Assembly (NCBI GenBank): GCA_018268715.1
Contig: JAFDVZ010000003.1
Coordinates: 62,001-126,000 of the forward strand
Reading direction: 5' to 3'
DNA: 64,000 nucleotides
Source: Acidobacteriota bacterium
GTDB taxonomy: Bacteria; Acidobacteriota; Terriglobia; Bryobacterales; Bryobacteraceae
Shown: one piece after another, positions 25,639 to 33,725 of the stretch
How positions within the stretch are numbered: the stretch's first letter is position 1
Layout: the number at the start of each line of letters is the position of its first letter
Translations under genes and position numbers: made by a program
The notes under the pieces: generated by a model
Databases searched by the model: none
What the model was told of the DNA's origin: nothing
What the model saw: the letters and a program-made list of their open reading frames with translations, nothing else

Positions 25639-25956
25639 CGAGCGCGGCGGAGGAAAAGGCCGGCCGCGGCTCCATCCGGTTTCGGGGTGGATGGTGGGAA
25701 CGCCAAGGCGAGGCGTGAGGCCACGGCCGTTGATTCATTGTGCTGTAGCCGGCCCGCGGGCGCCATCCTGTCGAGACCTGATGCCGAGAACGCTTGCCGC
25801 GCCGCGGGGATCGTGGCATCATAAGTGTTACTTACACCTATTAAGCGGCGCCTCGGACGCTTGAATCGGTGCGGGCTCGCTCCGGCGGGATATCTTGGAA
25901 AGGGAGGAATGCGCGTCATGGAAGGCCTTGCCCCATTCCACAGGGAGGTGGTTGTG
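25639..25956. other. Intergenic stretch of about 318 bp without a recognisable gene
   Basis: No open frame with coding character is visible. The only striking part is an AT-richer patch at 25819-25844 (ATAAGTGTTACTTACACCTA) with an imperfect GTGT/ACAC inverted repeat, a plausible promoter or operator for the exported-protein gene at 25957. An in-frame ATG at 25909 could extend that gene, but it lacks a signal peptide at its start. Confidence 0.5.
25943..25948 (+). promoter_or_regulatory. Ribosome-binding site that decides a GTG start
   Basis: GGGAGG lies 8 bases before GTG at 25957, which begins a proper signal peptide. This argues against the longer frame that starts at 25825. Confidence 0.65.
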
Positions 25957-26346
25957 GTGAAGTTGCTGGCGGCGATGGCGATTGTCGCGAGCGTTCTGAT
26001 CGCCCAGACGCCGGACGCCCCGAGCGCGGGCGCGCCCGAAACGACGGGCGAGGAAGTGGTCCTCAGCGGAACCATCCATCGGGTGGTGAAACACAGCAAG
26101 GACGGCCAGGCCGAAGTCCACATCCTGATCACTACCGGCGACCGGGACGTGGAGGCGCATTTGGCGCCCGCCTACTTCCTTTCCTGGCGACAGTTTCAGC
26201 TGCGGGCGGGCGAACACGTCGAGATCGCGGCCAGGAAGGCCAAGGGCGATCCGCACTACCTGGCGCGGACCATCACGGCCGGCGCCCGTACGCTGAAGCT
26301 GCGCGACGAGGAGTACCGGCCCCTGTGGAAGAAGGGCCAGCACTAA
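25957..26346 (+). CDS. Small exported protein of unknown function
   Basis: 129 residues from the GTG at 25957. The signal peptide is KLLAAMAIVASVLIAQ. The mature part has a ~100-residue beta-rich unit (VLSGTIHRVVKHSKDGQAEV, HILITTGDRDVEAHLAP, GEHVEIAARK) with the strand pattern of a small OB-fold or DUF-type periplasmic domain, then a conserved-looking tail LRDEEYRPLWKKGQH. I do not recognise the family with certainty, although similar short proteins are common in acidobacteria. Convergent to the carboxylesterase with a 16-bp gap. Confidence 0.65.
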   Translation: MKLLAAMAIVASVLIAQTPDAPSAGAPETTGEEVVLSGTIHRVVKHSKDGQAEVHILITTGDRDVEAHLAPAYFLSWRQFQLRAGEHVEIAARKAKGDPHYLARTITAGARTLKLRDEEYRPLWKKGQH

Positions 26347-26362
26347 CGCCGCGACGCCCGGC

Positions 26363-27958
26363 CTAGAGCAGCCCTCCCGAGGGCCGGTCCCGCAGCGCGA
26401 TGCGTTCATCGCGGTCGGGATCGTTCACCACGCCGCTGTGGGCGCCGTCGAAGATCATCGTCTCCCGCCGCGCCAGCGTGTAGGCGGGCCATGGCAACGA
26501 CTTCGTCCCCGGCCTCCCGGTCCAGGCGAAGGCCCCCCACGCCCGGCTCAACTGGCGCGACAACTGCTCGGATTCGGGAAACATCGCCAGCCGCATCGTC
26601 AGCGGCAGGTCCGAGGTGTGAAACGCCTTGATCTTCTTCGCGCCTTCGCCGAGCGGCGTGTTCCACTGGCAACACCACAGCCAGACGGGCGCCCGTCCCT
26701 GCTCGATCTTCAATTCGGCCTGGCGGACGGCGTTGCGCCGCGCGCCCCGATCCGTAGAGATGCGGAAATACAGGTCGGTGGGGCTCTCCGCCGGATGATC
26801 CCGGTGGTAGAGCGCGAGCAAGGCGTCCACCTCGGCCTCCGGGATTCCGGCCCTCACGACGCGCGCCCTCAGTCCGGCGGCGTCCAGGCGGAACAACTCC
26901 TCATCGCGCAATGAAAACAGCGTCGATTCGTCCTTCGAGTTGCCGATCAGCATTGGCACGCCGGCCGAGACGCCGGGCGCTTTGGGATCCCAGGTCTGGG
27001 CCGGAATCGAATGCCCGTCGACGACCGCGCCGAAGCCCGCCAGGCCCCGGCTCGCCGCAAACAGCCGGTCTGCGGGCATCCGCGCGAGTTCATCCACCTG
27101 GCTCGCCCCCAGTCCAAGGTTCCCAAGCCACTTCCGCGCGGTCTCCGTAGCCTCGTCCGCCGTCGCGGCGCGCAACGCGGACCCGCTCTGCACCGACGCC
27201 TTGTGGAACAGTCCCCGGCCCGCCGGCATCGCCATCAGGGCGCTGATCTTGGCCCCGCCTCCCGACTCGCCGAAGACGGTGACATTCGCCGGATCGCCCC
27301 CGAAACGCCCGATGTTCTCCCGAACCCATCCGAGCGCCGCCACCAGATCCAATTGCCCCACGTTCCCGATGGCGTACTTCCCGCTGAGTCCACCCAGGTA
27401 GGCGTAACCGAACACGTTGAGACGATGGTTCACCCCCACCAGCACGACGTCCTGTTCGCGCACCAACCCGTCGCCGAACAGCGTCAACACGTTCGAGCCG
27501 CCGGTGAATCCACCGCCGTGGATGTATACCATCACCGGACGCTTCCCATGCAACGCCGGCGTCAGCACGTTCAGGCCGAGGCAGTTCTCGCTGTCGGTCT
27601 GGCGCGAAAGCTCCACCCGGTCCGGCCTCCCGCCGGCGAAGTACTCGCCGATGATCGGATTGGCGAAGATGTTGCCTTCGCCTTGAACGCAGCGCGGTCC
27701 GGTTACGGTTGCGTCGCGCACACCCGTCCATGGAGTTGGCTTCGCCGGAGGCAGAAAGCGGCCCGCCCCCTCGGTGGGCCCGCCATAGGGGATGCCTCGG
27801 AACATGTGGACGCCTCGCGCCGTCGCGCCTCGCACGCGGCCATACGCCGTGTCGACGATGGGCGGCTTTTCGGCGGCCAGGGCGGATAAGCGGCAGGCGC
27901 CGCCGGCCAGCAGCAGCGCCCGGCGGGAGATGAAGTCGAACGGTAGCATCATCGGCAA
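26363..27958 (-). CDS. Exported type-B carboxylesterase
   Basis: 531 residues. The N-terminus has twin arginines before a hydrophobic stretch (ISRRALLLAGGACRLSALAA), which fits Tat or Sec export. It has the esterase hallmarks FRGIPYGG, the oxyanion HGGGF at 147-151 and the nucleophile elbow VFGESGGGAK with Ser232. The C-terminal His region is near KAFHTSDLPL. Type-B carboxylesterases hydrolyse a wide range of esters; one acting on acylated polysaccharides or aromatics would fit this glycan-rich neighbourhood, but that is inference. It follows the TIR protein gene on the same strand by 17 bp. Confidence 0.88.
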   Translation of the reverse strand: MPMMLPFDFISRRALLLAGGACRLSALAAEKPPIVDTAYGRVRGATARGVHMFRGIPYGGPTEGAGRFLPPAKPTPWTGVRDATVTGPRCVQGEGNIFANPIIGEYFAGGRPDRVELSRQTDSENCLGLNVLTPALHGKRPVMVYIHGGGFTGGSNVLTLFGDGLVREQDVVLVGVNHRLNVFGYAYLGGLSGKYAIGNVGQLDLVAALGWVRENIGRFGGDPANVTVFGESGGGAKISALMAMPAGRGLFHKASVQSGSALRAATADEATETARKWLGNLGLGASQVDELARMPADRLFAASRGLAGFGAVVDGHSIPAQTWDPKAPGVSAGVPMLIGNSKDESTLFSLRDEELFRLDAAGLRARVVRAGIPEAEVDALLALYHRDHPAESPTDLYFRISTDRGARRNAVRQAELKIEQGRAPVWLWCCQWNTPLGEGAKKIKAFHTSDLPLTMRLAMFPESEQLSRQLSRAWGAFAWTGRPGTKSLPWPAYTLARRETMIFDGAHSGVVNDPDRDERIALRDRPSGGLL

Positions 27959-27975
27959 TTCCGGGACGGATTATA

Positions 27976-28968
27976 TCAATCGTCCGAAGCAGAGGCCGGC
28001 GACTCCATCACATACCTCCGCCACAACACGGCCGCCACCGCCAGTTGCAGCAGGAGCGCCGTTAACAACTCGCTCCCGCCGGCGCCGGACGCGTCTTGCG
28101 ACGGCGTGTCCATTCTCAGCGCGTCGCCCGGCGCCGCCCGAATCTGGTCGAAAAAGTGGTTGGCTTCAACAAGCAGCAAATGCTCGCTCCATCCCGCCCC
28201 GCTCGGACCGTTGACGCGGTACACGACGCCCAAGCGCCTCTTGAAAACGTCGCTCAGGTCTTTGTCGATCACCACGGTCGGCTGTCCCGCGCGCCCCTTT
28301 TGCCCGGTCCATTGGAGCAGGCCGTTCGTCGCGTCCGGCCGAGGCGTGTCTCCAGCCGGTGAACCGCCGGCGCCGGCCTTCAGTCCGGACGAAGCAGCCG
28401 GGGGGATCGCGATGGAGGGGGGCGGCGCACCCATCCAACGCTCTCCGACGACCACCACCACTCCGGCGCAACAGCCCACCCAGGCGAGCGACGCCACAAT
28501 GAGCAGCCCTCGCATCCACCGCCGCCCAGGCCTGCCGGCCCGGACCCGAGGCGCCTCCACGATCGCGGCGAGCACCGACTCAACCGCATCCTCCGTAACG
28601 CCGGCGCGGCAGTCGACATACTCTACCGAAAGCAGCGAACGAGGCATGTCGGTCGGGTCGCCGGCCAGCACCGGAATCACCCTCCGCCCGAATTGCCGCG
28701 CCCGGATCAGTTCGCCGCGCGCTTCGTCGGAGTTCCTGGTCCCGGCCGTAATCACGTAGACGAACACGCTGCATCCCGCGATGGCCGCGTCGATCATCCG
28801 GTCCCAATCCTCGCCCGGACGCAACCGCTCCACGTCGCGCCAGGCGGGGGTGTTCCGCAGCGCCAAGCCGCGCGACAACGCCTCCGCGACAGTGGACCCG
28901 TCCGCGCGCACATAACTGATGAACGCCGGATCATCGTTTGAAATGGGCGCGGGCGCGGGATGAGCCAT
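27976..28968 (-). CDS. Membrane-anchored TIR-domain protein
   Basis: 330 residues. An N-terminal TIR domain (about 13-135) shows AFISYVRADG (box 1), DVERLRPGEDW, CSVFVYVITAGTRNSDEARGEL with Glu86 in the position of the NADase glutamate, and RRVIPVLAGD. Box 2 is atypical. A transmembrane helix follows at about 154-175 (LLIVASLAWVGCCAGVVVVV), then a Pro/Gly-rich linker, a ~100-residue extracytoplasmic segment and a second helix near 302-318. TIR domains act as protein adaptors or NAD+-cleaving effectors. The membrane tether and the absence of a sensor partner suggest a signalling role, unless a separate activator exists. Same strand as and upstream of the carboxylesterase gene. Confidence 0.8.
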   Translation of the reverse strand: MAHPAPAPISNDDPAFISYVRADGSTVAEALSRGLALRNTPAWRDVERLRPGEDWDRMIDAAIAGCSVFVYVITAGTRNSDEARGELIRARQFGRRVIPVLAGDPTDMPRSLLSVEYVDCRAGVTEDAVESVLAAIVEAPRVRAGRPGRRWMRGLLIVASLAWVGCCAGVVVVVGERWMGAPPPSIAIPPAASSGLKAGAGGSPAGDTPRPDATNGLLQWTGQKGRAGQPTVVIDKDLSDVFKRRLGVVYRVNGPSGAGWSEHLLLVEANHFFDQIRAAPGDALRMDTPSQDASGAGGSELLTALLLQLAVAAVLWRRYVMESPASASDD

Positions 28969-29108
28969 GTTCCTCAGGGGGCGAATCGGCTCGCCGGATC
29001 AGTCTATTGTACGGAAAATCCCGCCAAAATCCTTCGATTTACGCCGTATCCGCGTTACTGAACACCCGCGGCGAACGTCTATCTCCGAAATCACCCTGGG
29101 AGGGTGTT

Positions 29109-29687
29109 ATGACGAAACTCCGGATCTTCGCGGCGCTCCTCACCGTGTGCGCCGCCGTTTCCGCGCAGGACTTCAAACTGGGATCGAAAGTCGACGACTT
29201 CGGCGTCCAGGACCTGAACGGCAACCCCGCGACCTTCGCCAAACTCAAAGGCGAGCTGACCGTGGTGGCCTTCATCTCGGTGCAATGCCCGGTGTCGAAC
29301 GCCTACAACGAACGCATGAACGCGCTCTACCGGGAATTCAGCCCGAAGGGCGTGCGTTTCATCTTTCTGAACGCCAACCATACCGAGCCGGCCGACGCCG
29401 TCGCCTCGCACGCCCGCGAGCACGGGTTCGATTTCGCGGTTTACAAGGACGCGGGCAACGCCGTGGCGGACCGTTTCGGCGCCATGGCCACCCCTGAAAC
29501 CTATCTGATCGATCGGACGGGAGTGGTGCTCTATCACGGCTCCGTGGATGATTCGCAGAATCCGTCGGGAGTTCACAACCAGTGGCTCAAGCAGGCGCTC
29601 GACGCCGCGCTGGAGGGCCGGCCGGTGGAAAGGGCCGAGACCAGGGCGTTCGGCTGCTCCATCAAACGCGTCAAGAAAGCGTCGTGA
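29109..29687 (+). CDS. Exported redoxin (AhpC/TSA-like, CPxS motif)
   Basis: 192 residues from the ATG at 29109, with GGGAGGG about 5 bp upstream. The signal peptide (MTKLRIFAALLTVCAAVSAQ) is followed by a thioredoxin fold: FGVQDLNGNPATFAKLKGE, then TVVAFISVQCPVSNAYNERM with a single active cysteine (Cys60, CPVS instead of CxxC). The cis-proline region is TPETYLID. The lone cysteine suggests a peroxiredoxin-like or thiol-binding role rather than a disulfide exchanger. Its stop overlaps the TlpA-like gene start by four bases (GTGA), so the two are co-translated. Confidence 0.85.
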   Translation: MTKLRIFAALLTVCAAVSAQDFKLGSKVDDFGVQDLNGNPATFAKLKGELTVVAFISVQCPVSNAYNERMNALYREFSPKGVRFIFLNANHTEPADAVASHAREHGFDFAVYKDAGNAVADRFGAMATPETYLIDRTGVVLYHGSVDDSQNPSGVHNQWLKQALDAALEGRPVERAETRAFGCSIKRVKKAS

Positions 29688-30154
29688 AGCTGGCTGCGAT
29701 AGCGATGCTGTGCGGGACGGCGATGGCCGCCCAGCCGGCCCTCGTCCCGCTCGACCTGGCGCGATTCGAGCGCACGCTCAGCCGCCTGAAGGGCAAGGTG
29801 GTGCTGTTCGATTTCTGGGCCACCTGGTGCGAACCCTGCCGGGAAGAACTGCCGAAGCTCGTCCAACTGGAGCGCAAACTCGCGGCGCGTGGATTCGTCC
29901 TGGTCACCATCTCCGCCGACGAGCCCGAGCAGGAGCCGGCCGCCCGGCGATTTCTCGAACAGTGGGGAGCGCGCCCGCCAGCCTTCGTCAAGCGCGTGGC
30001 CGACGACGACGCCTTCATCAACGCGATCGACGCCCGGTGGAGCGGCGCGCTGCCCGCCTTGTTCCTCTACGATCGCCAGGCGCGCCGCGTCACGTCCTTC
30101 ATCGGCGAAAGCGATCCGGCCGATGTAGAGCGGGCCATCGCAAAACTGCTCTGA
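29684..30154 (+). CDS. TlpA-like thioredoxin-fold protein, periplasmic
   Basis: 156 residues from the GTG at 29684 that overlaps the upstream stop (four bases). A short signal peptide (LAAIAMLCGTAMA) precedes a thioredoxin fold with FDFWATWCEPCREELPKL; Cys49 and Cys52 form the CxxC redox pair. The cis-proline loop is GALPALFLYD. It probably reduces or shuffles disulfides in the periplasm, perhaps re-reducing the redoxin encoded by the previous gene. It converges on the LuxR regulator gene with a 3-bp gap. Confidence 0.87.
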   Translation: MKLAAIAMLCGTAMAAQPALVPLDLARFERTLSRLKGKVVLFDFWATWCEPCREELPKLVQLERKLAARGFVLVTISADEPEQEPAARRFLEQWGARPPAFVKRVADDDAFINAIDARWSGALPALFLYDRQARRVTSFIGESDPADVERAIAKLL

Positions 30155-30157
30155 CCC

Positions 30158-32773
30158 TCACAGCAGCATCAGTTCGCGCGCCTTCGCCACGGCCTGCGTG
30201 CGCGACGACGCGTCCAGCTTCCGCATGATCTTCTGCATGTGGCTCTTCACGGTGGCTTCGCTGACAAACAGCCGTTCGGCGATCTCCCGGTTCGCCAATC
30301 CCCCGGCCATCACGCGGAGCACCTCCAATTCGCGCTCGGAAAGCGCCTCGCCGCCCGCCGCCTCGATGGCGTTCAGCGGAACGTCGAGTATCTCGAGCAC
30401 CCGCTCCACGTAAGGCCTCCGCACATTGCGTTCGTGCGCCAGCCGCAGCAGCGGAACCACCATGGGATTTTCGCGCGTCACCTGCCCGGTGGTGTTCCAG
30501 GCTTCGGCCTGTTCCAGGTACGGACGGAACGTCTCGAGCGCCTCCTCGGTGCGCCCCCGCATCAACAGGCAGTAGGCGAGCATCACCCGCGCGCTCGAGA
30601 TCGCACGCGTCACCACATATGCGTCCTCTTCCTCGAGCGCCTGCCGGAACGCCTGCTCAGCCTGCGCATACGCCCGTTCCGACATCCGCGCCATGCCCTG
30701 GATCAGGCTACGGTAGGGGCGCGCCGCGGGCGCCTCCACCGGGTTCGGCAGCATGGCGTCCTCATAGGTGCGGCGCAACCCCTCGATGTCGCCCGCATGC
30801 CATCGCGCCCGCGCCTGCAGGTGCTGGAAGTGCAGCCGCCAGTTGCGCGTAATCTGGCCGTACTTGGTCTCATCCAGCCCGTCGGTCGCCCAACGGTCCA
30901 TATCGTTCCAGCGGCTCTCCGCCGCGGCCGTGATCGCGAAACTGGTCGACAGCGCCGCGATCACCAGCACGATCTGCCCACAGTCCCGCGCGATCTCGAG
31001 CGCATGCCCCCCTTCGCGATCCGCCTCGCACGCATAGCCCCGATGCGCCAGCACGGCGCTGCGCAACAGATAGTACACGCCCAGCGCCACCTCCGGCGCG
31101 CCGCTTAACCGTTGCCGCAGCCCCGCGCACAGCTTCTCGATCCGATCGACGTATTCCGGCGCACCCTCGGAAAACAGGATCAACTGGATGGCCAGCGGGT
31201 TGGCCGTTCCCTCCCCCTGCTCCACCAGGTCGAAGACCCGGTCCAAGTGGGGACGAGCCGCCGGCCAGTCACGCCGATAGATGGCGTCCCACGCGCCGGC
31301 CGAATGCACCTGCACCTGGCTCTGGGCCGGCAGATCGAACTCCAGCGCCTGGCGGAGCATTTCGCGAGACTCGTCGAAGCGGTTGTTCATCAGCGCGCTG
31401 TTGGCCAACGCCACCAGCGTCTCGCTCTGCCCCGCCGTGTCTCCCGCCCTGCGGAATCCTTCAAGGGCCTGCTCCAGGTACGGCTGCGCCTGCGAGAACT
31501 CCCGCTGCGTCCAGATGGCGTGCCCCAGAAGGTACAGCACCCGGGGATGCCGCAACCGGACCTCGTCGGGCAGTTCGCCGATCCAACGCCGCAGCGTCAG
31601 CACAAAGCCGCGCCGGGCATACTCCGGACCCACCGCCGCGATCTCTTCCGTCGCCGCTTCCCAACTCCCGGCCGCCAGCAGGTGCCGTAGCCGGTTGGCG
31701 GGCTCCACTTCAGCCCGCGCCGCGCGCTCGTGCAGCGATTTCCATTCCCCCGGCCGCTCCCGCCGCAGCCGTTCGCGCAGAAAATCGGCGAACAGGTCGT
31801 GATACCGGAAAGCGGTCTCCTGCTGGTCGGCCGCCACCACGTAGAGGTTCCGCTGATACAGGTCCTCGAGCACCGAGTAGCTGTCCCGGCGGCCGGTCAG
31901 CGAGTCGCACACGTCGGGCCGCAACGACGACAGAATCGACGTGTCGAGCAGAAATCGACGCAGGTCCGGGTCCTGGCGATCCAGCACCTCCTCGGCCAGG
32001 AAGTCGAAAACACGACGGCTTCCCTGCATCCCGCCTTCAAGCAGCACCGCGCGATTGGCCGGCGACTGCGCCAGCGAGGTGGCCAACAGACGCAACCCCG
32101 CCGCCCACCCCTCCGTCCGCGAATACAGCAGTTGAACCTCGCGCGGATCGAGGTTCAGCCCGAGCCGCCGGTTCACCAGATCGCCGGTTTCGGAAGCCGT
32201 GAAGCTGAGATCCTGAAGGCGGATTTCGCCCAGTTCACCCCTGGCCCGCCGCCGCGCGAGCGACAGCGGAGGGTCCTGGCGGCTCGCGAGCACCAATCGC
32301 AGGTTCGGAGGCAGGCGATCGGTCAGGTAGTCGAGAAGCTCATGAATGGACCGCTCCACAATCACGTGCAGGTCGTCCAGCACAATCGCCACCGGCCGCC
32401 GGCTTTCCCCGATCTGGTTGACGATGGCGGTCATCAGCGCGCGGGCGTCGTTGGGCCGGGCGCGATCCTCGTCCACCTCGATGCCCGCCGCGCCCAGCGA
32501 CGCCGCCAGCGCCGCGGCGAACCGCGACGGATCGTTGTCTTCGACATCCAGCAGCAGCCACGCCCACGTCCGTTCCGGGAAGGCGTGCGGCAACTCGGCG
32601 AGCAGCGCTGTCTTCCCCGCCCCCGCCGGCGCCGAAATCAGCGTCAGCCGCGAATGCTCGAGCGAGTGGCCCGCCACCTCCACCAGGCGCTGCCGGAACA
32701 ACGCGTCGTGGCGTCGCGCGGGGGCCATGAGTTTCGTCGTCGCAAGCCAGACCAGGGTAGCTCGTGAGGCCAT
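30158..32773 (-). CDS. MalT-like ATP-dependent LuxR-family transcription regulator
   Basis: About 871 residues from the ATG at 32773, 20 bp after the cupin stop. A STAND-type NTPase opens the protein: Walker A APAGAGKT (48-55), Walker B VAIVLDDLH, then winged-helix and TPR-like repeats through the middle (HAIWTQREFSQAQPYLEQAL, for example). A C-terminal LuxR helix-turn-helix (LSERELEVLRVMAGGLANRE, then EATVKSHMQKIMRKL) finishes it. Such proteins are activated by ATP plus a small inducer bound to the TPR region. It is last in a run with two cupin genes, whose products could alter or bind its inducer, but that is inference. Confidence 0.9.
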   Translation of the reverse strand: MASRATLVWLATTKLMAPARRHDALFRQRLVEVAGHSLEHSRLTLISAPAGAGKTALLAELPHAFPERTWAWLLLDVEDNDPSRFAAALAASLGAAGIEVDEDRARPNDARALMTAIVNQIGESRRPVAIVLDDLHVIVERSIHELLDYLTDRLPPNLRLVLASRQDPPLSLARRRARGELGEIRLQDLSFTASETGDLVNRRLGLNLDPREVQLLYSRTEGWAAGLRLLATSLAQSPANRAVLLEGGMQGSRRVFDFLAEEVLDRQDPDLRRFLLDTSILSSLRPDVCDSLTGRRDSYSVLEDLYQRNLYVVAADQQETAFRYHDLFADFLRERLRRERPGEWKSLHERAARAEVEPANRLRHLLAAGSWEAATEEIAAVGPEYARRGFVLTLRRWIGELPDEVRLRHPRVLYLLGHAIWTQREFSQAQPYLEQALEGFRRAGDTAGQSETLVALANSALMNNRFDESREMLRQALEFDLPAQSQVQVHSAGAWDAIYRRDWPAARPHLDRVFDLVEQGEGTANPLAIQLILFSEGAPEYVDRIEKLCAGLRQRLSGAPEVALGVYYLLRSAVLAHRGYACEADREGGHALEIARDCGQIVLVIAALSTSFAITAAAESRWNDMDRWATDGLDETKYGQITRNWRLHFQHLQARARWHAGDIEGLRRTYEDAMLPNPVEAPAARPYRSLIQGMARMSERAYAQAEQAFRQALEEEDAYVVTRAISSARVMLAYCLLMRGRTEEALETFRPYLEQAEAWNTTGQVTRENPMVVPLLRLAHERNVRRPYVERVLEILDVPLNAIEAAGGEALSERELEVLRVMAGGLANREIAERLFVSEATVKSHMQKIMRKLDASSRTQAVAKARELMLL

Positions 32774-32792
32774 TGCCAGGGACACAATTGTC

Positions 32793-33215
32793 TCATACGT
32801 CGCCGGGCTCTCCGGAGTTCGCCGGGATCGCGATTCCGTGCTTGTCAAGCACCGCGCCCAGTTCCGCCGCACCCTCCAGCGCAGCCAGATCCCGAGCCAG
32901 CAGATCGAGCCCGCCCGGCCGCGCGAAGACCATCAGCCGGCCCGTCGCGCCGCCGCGGTTGCGCAATGCGAACGCCGTGCCCCTGGGGATGAAAAGGCCA
33001 AAGCCGGGCGCGGCCTCCACATCGCGAGTTCCGATGCGAAAGTCGAACAGCCCGGCCAGCACGTAGAAATAGTTGTCTTCGTAAGCGTGGCTATGGAGAG
33101 GGACGCCGGCCCGGGCCGGCGCCTCCACCTCGCACACCGTGTAGCGCCCCGCCGTCCGCCGGCTTGAGACCAGCACCCGCACAGTGGCGCCAGCGGCCTC
33201 GAACGGTCCTGGCAT
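32793..33215 (-). CDS. Cupin-fold protein
   Basis: 140 residues of one double-stranded beta-helix: motif 1 PLHSHAYEDNYFYVLAGLFDFRIG (H-x-H with a downstream acidic/aromatic residue) and motif 2 FIPRGTAFALRNRGG. Motif 2 lacks the usual final His, so metal binding may be weak or altered. The function is not identifiable; small cupins of this kind can be dioxygenases, isomerases or ligand-binding proteins. It sits 9 bp after the other cupin gene and 20 bp before the LuxR regulator gene. Confidence 0.8.
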   Translation of the reverse strand: MPGPFEAAGATVRVLVSSRRTAGRYTVCEVEAPARAGVPLHSHAYEDNYFYVLAGLFDFRIGTRDVEAAPGFGLFIPRGTAFALRNRGGATGRLMVFARPGGLDLLARDLAALEGAAELGAVLDKHGIAIPANSGEPGDV

Positions 33216-33224
33216 GGGTCCTCC

Positions 33225-33704
33225 TCACCGGCCGAGCGGCGGACCGATCAGGCGGATGCCGAACTCGGTCGCCAGAAGGTTGGTCTCCTCCGCGCCCAGA
33301 TCCCGGCCGGAGACCGTGAGGAAGAACTCCTCGATGCCCGCCGGAGCCGCCATCACCAGCGCCTCCACCACGCCATCGGTCAGATTCTGCCAGGTGTGGG
33401 GGATGTGGCGCGGCGCAAACACCGACACGCCCGGCCCGGCCGTAAACGTCGCGTCATCCACCTGGAAGGTCAACTCGCCTTTCAGAATGTAGAACCACTC
33501 GTCCTCACGCTCGTGCACGTGCAGCGGCGGTCCGGACATCGGGCGCGCCTCCATCACGGCGATGGCGAACGCGCCGCCGGTGTCCCCGCCCATCGCCTTC
33601 ACCAGAAGGTCGTGGCCCTGGAGGCGGATGCGGTGCGGAGCCCGGTCCTCGCCGGGTCCCGCCACCACAGGCGCCAGAGTCTGAGTATCGATTGCAGTCG
33701 TCAT
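33225..33704 (-). CDS. Cupin-fold protein, probable metal-dependent
   Basis: 159 residues. Motif 1 is PPLHVHEREDEWFYILKGELTF, with two His and a Glu in metal-ligand positions; motif 2 is FAPRHIPHTWQNL, with a His in the fourth ligand position. The set is intact, unlike that of its neighbour. It resembles quercetin-2,3-dioxygenase-like cupins, but no substrate can be read. GAGGAGC lies about 7 bp before the ATG. It is 21 bp downstream of the SBBP protein gene stop and first of the cupin-cupin-LuxR group. Confidence 0.82.
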   Translation of the reverse strand: MTTAIDTQTLAPVVAGPGEDRAPHRIRLQGHDLLVKAMGGDTGGAFAIAVMEARPMSGPPLHVHEREDEWFYILKGELTFQVDDATFTAGPGVSVFAPRHIPHTWQNLTDGVVEALVMAAPAGIEEFFLTVSGRDLGAEETNLLATEFGIRLIGPPLGR

Positions 33705-33725
33705 GTTTGTGCTCCTCGTCGTTGT

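Noticed and set aside
30158-32773. Quorum-sensing LuxR receptor
   Set aside because: No autoinducer-binding domain; it has a STAND NTPase and TPR region, so MalT-like.
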